Below are positions 1 to 5,001 of a stretch of DNA of 5,001 nt, one piece after another; within the stretch, counting starts at the first letter, position 1; each line of letters begins with the position of its first letter. Under the pieces are notes generated by a model that made no database searches, was not told where the DNA came from, and saw only the letters and a list, made by a program, of their open reading frames with translations. A program made the translations under genes and the position numbers. Origin of the DNA: an uncultured Clostridium sp. (lineage in GTDB: Bacteria; Bacillota; Clostridia; Lachnospirales; Lachnospiraceae); assembly GCA_958349075.1 (NCBI GenBank), contig CATWBR010000346.1, forward strand, positions 1-5,001, written 5' to 3'.

Positions 1-402
1 TTATATGCAGGAGTAAACGGTGCAGGAAAGTCGACCTTATATAGAACTACGCATTATGAGGATACGATGCCAAGGGTTAATACAGATGAAATATTGAGAG
101 GATTTGGAGACTGGAGAAATACCGCGGATTTAATGAAAGCAGGTAGAATTGTAATTGAACGGTTGAACGCATACCTTCAGGCGGGGATTACATTTAATCA
201 GGAGACTACTTTGTGTGGACATACTATATTGCGTACCATACGCCGGGCAAAACAATCTGGCTACGGGATAGAATTACATTACGTTGGTGTTGCCTCTTGG
301 AGACAGCGAAGCAAAGAATCGCAGGGAGTAGAAATGGCAGGCCGGACAGGATGCAAAAATCCCCTCAGGAAACAGATTCATCCTGAGGGGATTTTTGCAT
401 GA
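1..402 (+). pseudogene. Zeta-toxin-like P-loop kinase fragment, 5'-partial, probably frameshifted and truncated
   Basis: The frame is open from the first base, so the true start lies upstream of the window; the ATG at 67 is internal. Counting residues from base 1, there is a Walker A motif GVNGAGKST (4-12), NTDEI with an Asp (27-31), GDWRN, and FNQETTLCG (65-73). These are the hallmark blocks of the zeta-toxin/UDP-GlcNAc-kinase-like family. Similarity stops at VGVAS (95-99). The expected continuation appears in another frame: from base 297 frame 3 reads LETAKQRIA, matching the family's 'S-x-x-x-A-x-x-R-V' helix, as if one T was lost from a TTT run at 295-298. The annotated tail (to the stop at 400-402) is unrelated to the family, and its last 16 residues are encoded by the terminator hairpin. 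The usual GGHGI motif and C-terminal helices are missing. G+C is about 40% over the first 240 bases, lower than in the neighbouring genes. No antitoxin is visible. Family is fairly sure; pseudogene status is an inference. Confidence 0.75.
351..400. terminator. Bidirectional intrinsic terminator (perfect 20-bp inverted repeat)
   Basis: Bases 351-370 and 381-400 are exact reverse complements, with a 10-nt loop (371-380). Each arm combines a GC-rich core (CCCCTCAGGA / TCCTGAGGGG) with an A5/T5 run, so transcripts from either strand end in GGGGATTTTT. It lies 41 bases beyond the stop codon of the minus-strand hydrolase gene, where the end of that cluster is expected. It also lies inside the decayed end of the plus-strand zeta-like gene. 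The symmetry suggests it stops both convergent transcripts. Confidence 0.93.
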
Positions 403-440
403 ACACCTGGTTCTTTTCAGGCAGGCCATCATATTATCGT

Positions 441-2585
441 CTACCGTTCCTTCTGCAGAATCACCCGCGATGCATAAGCGCCTCCCCGGTGAATGCGGTT
501 ATCGGCGGTCCGAACCGTCACACTGTTAAAGCCGTTCCGCGTATTTCTGTTCGGGAAGATGAAATTCTTCGCGCTGGAGGTGATGGTCACACGAAGCCGG
601 TGGCCTTTTTTAAAGGTGTGGGACAGCTTCGTAGTGCGGATCTTCACCTGATAGACCTGACCGGGTTCCATAAACTCGGGATGCTCAAATTGGTTGCGGT
701 AGCGGACGCTTATGACCCCGTCGGCCAGCTTCATGGAGCGGCCGTTTTCATCCACGTCCGTGATGCGGACCATCAAATCCGTATCTTCACAGTCGGAAGA
801 GATAAAAAGTTCTGCCGTTGCATCTCCGGTAATGGTCAGATCCGATGAAAGTTTACCGGTGGAGTAGCACAGAAAGTCGGGACGTTTTTCCTCTTCCGTG
901 TAATCTTCCGGTACTTCCAGTTCATTTTCCGACATGTCCACGAGATGGACGGCCGGATTTTTCGGATCATAGAGATAGGAATCATAGGAGGGATGCACCG
1001 GGGCGGAAGAAGAGAGGAGCCCCTCATTTACCGCCGCCGCATTCCGGCGCGCGCCGTCCAGATACAGACTCAGTTCATGTGTTCCAGGAACGGGCCAGTT
1101 ATCGGCTGTCTTCCATTCATTGCTGCCCATGGTATAATATTCGACCCGGGGCGTCTTCTCAATGCCGTTTTCCACGCCCTTTAAGTAGTGTTCCAGCCAT
1201 GCCAGGCAGATCAGGTCCATATCATAACGGAGGGCGTTATTTCCCAGTGCGAATCCGTGAATGTCATAGTTGGCATTGCCTCCATGCATCCATGGTCCCA
1301 GGATGACCTTCTTTTCCTCATAGTCATGATAAAGTTCCAGTGCCTCCGTTGTGCCCATGCCGTTGTCATCGAACCATCCGGACATAATCAGGGCAGGGAC
1401 ACGGTGCTTCCCGGTCCGCTCCTTCCAGTTCCCGCGTTTCCACAGATCATCGCAGTCCATATGCTCAAACCATTTTTTCAGGAAGGGGATATCATATCCG
1501 AGCGCTTTCGGCGCCAGATCTTCAAGCGGCCTGATATCGAGGACTTCCTCCCAGTCATCACGCGCCATCAGTTCGGGATTGGCCCGCTGTCCGGAAACCA
1601 GGAAGGCCCATGCCAGCATGCCGGAGTTGAAACAGCCGCCCCGCCTGGGAACGTCGACAAATGGACTCCCGGCGCAGACGCTGCTGAGCATTGCCTTTAA
1701 GTGAGGATTTTCGCTGGCGGCAGCGGCCCACTGGACGTATCCCAGATAGGAACCGCCTGTCATGCCGACATTCCCGTCACTCCACGGCTGTGCCGCAATC
1801 CAGGTCAGGGTATCGTCGCCGTCCTCAACTTCATAGTACATGGGGAGCCATTCTCCCTCGCTGTCCTCACGCCCCCGGACATCCTGTATCACTACGGCAT
1901 AGCCGCGTTGTACGAAACGGAAATAGGCGGCGGCTCCAACCCCCTTGCCATAGGGGGTCCGGATTAACACGGAGGGTACTTTCCCGGCGTTCTTTGGGAG
2001 ATAAACGTCGGTCGAAAGGCGTACCCGATCCCGCATCAAAACCATTTCCGTCACCGGAGGTTCCACGGCAAAAAGGGGAGCGGTACCCAGTTCTTTCCAG
2101 CGGTCCAGGACGGTTCTGTCTTCAAACCCTTCTTTCACCAGCACCGCGCACTGATCGCGGAAGGGGGTGATAAACGCGATTACTTTTTCATCCTCCGTAA
2201 TCAGATCCCTGGGAAATTTAACGTTTCGCTGTACAAATGCATGATTGTCTCTTTGCTCATAGATTTCCCCGTGTGTTGTTTCAAAATGCCCGTTAGTCCC
2301 GGTTTTGCCTTCGGTTTCTAAGGGGATAATATCCTCTGAGGTTTCAGCGGGATTCGTCCGCCCTGCAGTTTTAGCGATGCAGGCATCATAATCCGGCAGG
2401 CGCAGAAGAGCCTCGCGGACATTCATTTTTCCAAGTTCCTGGTACCAGGTGTCTTCATCGGTGAGTTCCTGCCATTCCTTCAGACGGCCGGTATACACAT
2501 CAAGGGGCTGATGAAAGATTTGATTATCCCTCCGCTCACAGACTCCGTACAGGATTCCGGAAAGGTAAAATTTCCATTGTTCCAT
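441..2585 (-). CDS. CocE/NonD family serine hydrolase (peptidase S15-like) with N-terminal extension
   Basis: This 714-residue alpha/beta-hydrolase probably cleaves an ester, acyl or peptide bond; the substrate cannot be read from sequence. The S15 domain starts near residue 178 (MVLMRDRVRLSTDVYLP). RTPYGK (209-214) carries the Tyr that lines the oxyanion hole in cocaine esterase. DVRGREDSEGEW follows at 235-246. The nucleophile motif GGSYLG puts Ser279 in place, SGWFDD gives Asp406, and GPWMHGG gives His434, so the triad is complete. The C-terminal jelly-roll domain (about 500-710) includes LYLDG, YDPKNPAV and GHRLRVTITSSA. Residues 1-175 are an extension absent from classical cocaine esterase (about 570 residues) that I do not recognise; a polar stretch (about 82-115) divides it. 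No signal peptide or membrane segment is seen, so it is probably cytosolic. It is the last gene of the cluster, 23 nt after the DUF819 gene, with AAGGAGG six bases before the ATG. Family is certain; whether it acts as a dipeptidyl-peptidase, esterase or amidase is open. Confidence 0.95.
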   Translation of the reverse strand: MEQWKFYLSGILYGVCERRDNQIFHQPLDVYTGRLKEWQELTDEDTWYQELGKMNVREALLRLPDYDACIAKTAGRTNPAETSEDIIPLETEGKTGTNGHFETTHGEIYEQRDNHAFVQRNVKFPRDLITEDEKVIAFITPFRDQCAVLVKEGFEDRTVLDRWKELGTAPLFAVEPPVTEMVLMRDRVRLSTDVYLPKNAGKVPSVLIRTPYGKGVGAAAYFRFVQRGYAVVIQDVRGREDSEGEWLPMYYEVEDGDDTLTWIAAQPWSDGNVGMTGGSYLGYVQWAAAASENPHLKAMLSSVCAGSPFVDVPRRGGCFNSGMLAWAFLVSGQRANPELMARDDWEEVLDIRPLEDLAPKALGYDIPFLKKWFEHMDCDDLWKRGNWKERTGKHRVPALIMSGWFDDNGMGTTEALELYHDYEEKKVILGPWMHGGNANYDIHGFALGNNALRYDMDLICLAWLEHYLKGVENGIEKTPRVEYYTMGSNEWKTADNWPVPGTHELSLYLDGARRNAAAVNEGLLSSSAPVHPSYDSYLYDPKNPAVHLVDMSENELEVPEDYTEEEKRPDFLCYSTGKLSSDLTITGDATAELFISSDCEDTDLMVRITDVDENGRSMKLADGVISVRYRNQFEHPEFMEPGQVYQVKIRTTKLSHTFKKGHRLRVTITSSAKNFIFPNRNTRNGFNSVTVRTADNRIHRGGAYASRVILQKER

Positions 2586-2591
2586 ATGCTG

Positions 2592-2598
2592 CCTCCTT
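2592..2598 (-). promoter_or_regulatory. Shine-Dalgarno site of the CocE-like hydrolase gene
   Basis: On the minus strand the sequence reads AAGGAGG, six bases before the ATG at 2585-2583. This near-perfect site fixes the start and supports the N-terminal extension as translated. It lies wholly within the 23-nt gap after the DUF819 stop codon, consistent with one polycistronic message. Confidence 0.88.
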
Positions 2599-2608
2599 AT
2601 TCTTTCTT

Positions 2609-3775
2609 CTATGCCCCGATTATAAATTTAATCAGATAGGCAACTAAAATACCCACATAGTTTCCGCAGACTCCGCCGATGACACCCATGAGCAGGCCTA
2701 CGCTGACCAGCCGGTTCCAACTGGCGCTGGAGGCAACCAGGGAAGCAGTGGTTCCGTCGGCAATCGCTCCTGTAATGCCGAGAATTACATATTCATACGG
2801 TACCCTGAACAGCCGGGACAGGATCAGATGGAGCGTAATACTTCCAATAATAACACAGAAACAGAAGAGGGTAATGGTCATTGTGGAACCGAAGAAAGAG
2901 GCCAGATCCACACTGAAGCCAATAATGGCCAGATACATCATTCCAAAAAACAGTCCCAGATTTAAGTTGCCCCTTAGCTTTTCTACGGCCGGAATCTGGG
3001 CTGCCGCGATGGAGAGGGTGGAAATGAGGAGAATGCGTCCCGCGCTTGCAAAATCAGAGGGGAGAAATGCCGCCAGTTTGGTGGCAATTGTTACGATGGT
3101 GATTGAGATTGCCAGAAGCCACGCGATATCCTGAATGCTCCATTTCTGCTCGGCCATCAGAACCGGCTCATCCCCGTCGCCGACGCGGTCTTCCTCAGAC
3201 AGGTGGAACGGCCAGATTTTCCTCAGAAATTTTACATTCTGGAACAGTGCCGGGGCGGCAAACATCAGAAAAAGCGTAGGCATGCCCACGACATAATCAG
3301 CGGCATTGGCGGCGGCGATGGTTTCGTTGGCCGCATCCAGGCCGACCGCGATAGCCGTCAGGTTGGAACTGCCTCCTGTATAGGTTCCGACAAACATTCC
3401 GGCAATTTTCCAGCCTTCGAACATTCTTCCGCCGAAAATTACGCCGAATACCGTGGCTATCAGGCAGACGCTGAAAATAGCCGATACGAGGCCGATTACG
3501 GCCTTTCCGGAAAGTTTTGCCAGTTCCTTTAAATTAACATTTAACAGATAGATGGAGATGGACATCGGAACACAGTATGTGATTATAACACCGTACACGT
3601 CCTGATAACCGGGAACAATGTGCAGGTTGACGAACACAAGGCCAATGACAATTACCGTCAGAGCAGGGCCGATATACTTAAACATCTTGAACCTCTGGAT
3701 CCACAGGGAAAATGCCACCATCACCAAAACAACCGTCAGTAATTCATCTGTCGTTTGAAAAATAGGGAATTGCAT
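2609..3775 (-). CDS. DUF819 family polytopic membrane protein, putative secondary transporter
   Basis: This 388-residue, highly hydrophobic protein has roughly 10-12 membrane segments, at about 11-25, 34-50, 57-79, 93-115, 122-145, 160-178, 213-237, 244-263, 270-290, 297-321, 327-349 and 357-386. One charged hydrophilic loop (about 183-212, SEEDRVGDGDEP) separates two halves. The DUF819 (YjcL-type) signature is the conserved GTYTGGSSNLTAIAVGL at 130-146. A second Gly/small-residue block, ITGAIADGTTASLVASSAS, lies at a comparable place in the second half (334-352). This two-half design recalls secondary transporters of the CPA/AT type, such as glutamate and citrate symporters, to which I recall DUF819 being related. 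The family's substrate is not established. It sits between a dipeptide epimerase and an S15-like hydrolase, both apparently cytosolic, so import of a dipeptide-like substrate is plausible, but this is inference. An AAAGAGG site seven bases before the ATG supports the start. Length is normal for the family. Confidence 0.93.
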   Translation of the reverse strand: MQFPIFQTTDELLTVVLVMVAFSLWIQRFKMFKYIGPALTVIVIGLVFVNLHIVPGYQDVYGVIITYCVPMSISIYLLNVNLKELAKLSGKAVIGLVSAIFSVCLIATVFGVIFGGRMFEGWKIAGMFVGTYTGGSSNLTAIAVGLDAANETIAAANAADYVVGMPTLFLMFAAPALFQNVKFLRKIWPFHLSEEDRVGDGDEPVLMAEQKWSIQDIAWLLAISITIVTIATKLAAFLPSDFASAGRILLISTLSIAAAQIPAVEKLRGNLNLGLFFGMMYLAIIGFSVDLASFFGSTMTITLFCFCVIIGSITLHLILSRLFRVPYEYVILGITGAIADGTTASLVASSASWNRLVSVGLLMGVIGGVCGNYVGILVAYLIKFIIGA

Positions 3776-3782
3776 AATTATA

Positions 3783-3789
3783 CCTCTTT
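3783..3789 (-). promoter_or_regulatory. Shine-Dalgarno site of the DUF819 gene
   Basis: The minus strand reads AAAGAGG, seven bases before the ATG at 3775-3773. It is slightly weaker than the AGGAGG sites of the two other cluster genes. It supports the chosen start, which puts the first membrane segment a dozen residues from the N-terminus, as is usual for this family. Confidence 0.75.
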
Positions 3790-3811
3790 CGTTGGTTTCT
3801 ATGGTTTTTTC

Positions 3812-3820
3812 ATTATGTCA
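3812..3820 (-). promoter_or_regulatory. Weak candidate extended -10 promoter in the epimerase-DUF819 gap
   Basis: The minus strand reads TGACATAAT, one mismatch from the extended -10 consensus TGnTATAAT. It lies 36 bases upstream of the DUF819 start codon, leaving a short leader that would still include the ribosome-binding site. No good -35 hexamer is found 16-18 bases further upstream. It could allow the transporter and hydrolase to be expressed without the epimerase, but an AT-rich chance match is equally possible. Confidence 0.22.
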
Positions 3821-3862
3821 TGATACGGTCGTGCGGTCTGTATGCCGCATGCCCCGTTTAAA

Positions 3863-3878
3863 ACTGTTTTACTGTTTT
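3863..3878. repeat. Perfect tandem duplication of an 8-mer (ACTGTTTT x2)
   Basis: ACTGTTTT occurs at 3863-3870 and again at 3871-3878, in the 132-nt non-coding gap between the epimerase stop and the DUF819 start. It is the most conspicuous structure in this gap. It could be part of a regulator's binding site or a slippage product; nothing in the window decides which. No intrinsic terminator accompanies it. Confidence 0.5.
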
Positions 3879-3907
3879 CATCATGCTGTTGCAGTTATAC
3901 TTTTAGG

Positions 3908-4978
3908 CTACATATTGAATGTCACTCCGAATCCAGGCTCATTAAGCAGTGTAAAGGTATCATTTTTCTGGACAAACCCGCCTTCCACCGGATTTTCTTT
4001 GTAATACAGGAAGCTGTCGCAGTCTGCCTCCGTCACATTCTTTTTGGCAGCCACAAGGCTTAAGCCGGCGGTAATTGCCAGTTTTGTCTCCAGCATGCAG
4101 CCTACCATACAGGTGACGCCGTTCGCCTCGGCGATAGCATTGATTTTTGCAGCGGGATAAAGGCCGCCGCATTTCATCAGCTTAATATTCAGGATATCAG
4201 CGGCTCCGATCCGGCAGGCCCTGGCAGCGTCCACCGGACCGTGGATGGATTCGTCCAGCATAATCTGGATTCCATTTACCTTGTTCCGGATAAAGGCGGA
4301 ACCCTCCATATCCCAGTGGGGCAGGCACTGTTCCACGGCTTCGACGCCATATTCACGCAGTCCCTCCAGTGCGCAGACGGCGTCTGAAACCGTGTATCCC
4401 TGGTTTGCATCTGCACGGAGGCGGATGTCTGGGCCGACCGCTTCACGGATCAGTTTCATGGCGCGGATATCTTCTTTATAATCAATGCCCGCCTTGATTT
4501 TTAAGATGCGGTATCCTTCCTCGGTTACAAGGCGTTTTGCTTCGGCAGCCATTGCTTCCGGGACGCCGATTCCGATCGTGATATCATTCTGCACCACATT
4601 ACTGAAACCGCCGAGCAGTTTATAGACTGGCTGTCCCATGGATTTTCCCATCAAATCGTACATTGCAAGATCCACGGCGCATTTTGCGGCTCCGTTTCCC
4701 ACAATCACGCCGTCCATCATCGCATGTACCGCTTCGATGTCCACCGGGTTCATCCCAATCAGCCCCTGTTTAAAAATTTCCAGGACTGCAATCACGCCGT
4801 CTACCGTTTCTCCGGTTACCGGTGCAAATGGGGCGGCCTCCCCGTATCCGACATATCCCTCATCCGTAGTTACCTGAATCAATACGCTTTCCAGATAATT
4901 AACGACGGTAAAGGCTACCTTGAAAGGCTCCTTTAACGGAATCTGGACTTTCTCAATTTTCATACCCGTAATTTTCAT
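3908..4978 (-). CDS. Dipeptide epimerase (enolase superfamily, mandelate racemase/muconate lactonizing type)
   Basis: This 356-residue cytosolic enzyme is expected to invert the alpha-carbon of the second residue of a dipeptide (L-Xaa-L/D-Xaa) by Mg2+-assisted proton abstraction. An N-terminal capping domain (1 to about 120, PLKEPFKVAF and GYGEAAPF) precedes a TIM barrel. LKIKAG gives Lys160 and Lys162. RADANQGY gives metal ligand Asp190, VEQ gives Glu216 and LDES gives Asp242. NIKLMKCGG gives the second catalytic lysine, Lys266. EADCDSFL contains the DxD pair (Asp319, Asp321) that binds the substrate ammonium group in dipeptide epimerases, separating it from muconate or o-succinylbenzoate enzymes. 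The L-Ala-D/L-Glu enzyme of B. subtilis (YkfB), as I recall its sequence, has ALRTV with Arg24 contacting the glutamate carboxylate. Here the aligned stretch is AFTVV with Thr24, so specificity probably differs. It is the first gene of the cluster inside the window; the stop is followed by a 132-nt gap without a terminator. AGGAGG six bases before the ATG supports Met1 over the alternative Met6. Confidence 0.93.
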   Translation of the reverse strand: MKITGMKIEKVQIPLKEPFKVAFTVVNYLESVLIQVTTDEGYVGYGEAAPFAPVTGETVDGVIAVLEIFKQGLIGMNPVDIEAVHAMMDGVIVGNGAAKCAVDLAMYDLMGKSMGQPVYKLLGGFSNVVQNDITIGIGVPEAMAAEAKRLVTEEGYRILKIKAGIDYKEDIRAMKLIREAVGPDIRLRADANQGYTVSDAVCALEGLREYGVEAVEQCLPHWDMEGSAFIRNKVNGIQIMLDESIHGPVDAARACRIGAADILNIKLMKCGGLYPAAKINAIAEANGVTCMVGCMLETKLAITAGLSLVAAKKNVTEADCDSFLYYKENPVEGGFVQKNDTFTLLNEPGFGVTFNM

Positions 4979-4984
4979 TTGTAT

Positions 4985-4990
4985 CCTCCT
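4985..4990 (-). promoter_or_regulatory. Shine-Dalgarno site of the dipeptide epimerase gene
   Basis: The minus strand reads AGGAGG, six bases before the ATG at 4978-4976, a consensus site at ideal spacing. It fixes the first methionine rather than Met6 as the start. The window ends 11 bases further upstream, so the promoter or any preceding gene of this cluster is not visible. Confidence 0.85.
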
Positions 4991-5001
4991 GTGATTATGA
5001 T

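Noticed and set aside
399..2170. Several plus-strand open frames of 79-170 codons opposite the hydrolase gene (for example 399-848, 1188-1700 and 1691-2170)
   Set aside because: They lie antisense to a gene with complete domain and catalytic motifs, show no family motifs, and have the Arg/Pro/His-rich composition of shadow frames in G+C-richer DNA.
2679..3532. Plus-strand open frames opposite the DUF819 gene (2679-3134 and 3203-3532)
   Set aside because: They are antisense shadows of a well-supported membrane protein gene, with no recognisable domain.
3778..3783. Perfect TATAAT on the minus strand just upstream of the DUF819 start
   Set aside because: It lies only two bases from the ATG, so transcription would start inside the gene and exclude the ribosome-binding site. 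There is also no -35 match 17 bases upstream.
3833..3850. GCGG...CCGC hairpin considered as a terminator after the epimerase gene
   Set aside because: The stem is short and imperfect with an 8-nt loop and has no T-run following it on the minus strand, so it is not a convincing intrinsic terminator.
3792..4063. Short plus-strand frames crossing the epimerase-DUF819 gap (3792-4004 and 3842-4063)
   Set aside because: They overlap the 3' end of the epimerase gene in antisense, lack a good ribosome-binding site, and have no recognisable motif.

Overview
The window looks like the chromosome of a Gram-positive Firmicute, most likely a gut-type clostridium (Lachnospiraceae-like). The evidence is strong AGGAGG-type ribosome-binding sites, a compact same-strand gene cluster, and protein families typical of that group. 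No taxonomic marker gene is present, so this assignment is an inference.

Layout: positions 1-402 (+) hold the 3' part of a zeta-toxin-like P-loop kinase gene. It is cut by the window edge and appears decayed, with a frame break near 295-298 and loss of the family's C-terminal half. A perfect 20-bp inverted repeat at 351-400 forms a symmetric intrinsic terminator. It separates this remnant from a three-gene cluster on the minus strand that fills the rest of the window.

In transcription order the cluster is: (1) an enolase-superfamily dipeptide epimerase (4978-3908); (2) a DUF819 polytopic membrane protein (3775-2609); (3) a CocE/NonD (peptidase S15-like) serine hydrolase with an N-terminal extension of about 175 residues (2585-441). 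The gap between genes 1 and 2 is 132 nt. It carries a short tandem repeat and a weak candidate promoter but no convincing terminator. The gap between genes 2 and 3 is only 23 nt, including the Shine-Dalgarno site. The cluster ends at the 351-400 terminator.

Working model (inference): DUF819 carries a small substrate, possibly a dipeptide or acylated/amidated amino-acid derivative, across the membrane. The cytosolic epimerase inverts a stereocentre, and the cytosolic S15-like hydrolase cleaves an ester or amide bond. The epimerase keeps the catalytic lysines, metal ligands and the DxD dipeptide-ammonium motif. It lacks the arginine that the B. subtilis L-Ala-D/L-Glu enzyme has at position 24, so its substrate is probably not Ala-Glu. 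I see no RNA genes, CRISPR arrays or insertion sequences.
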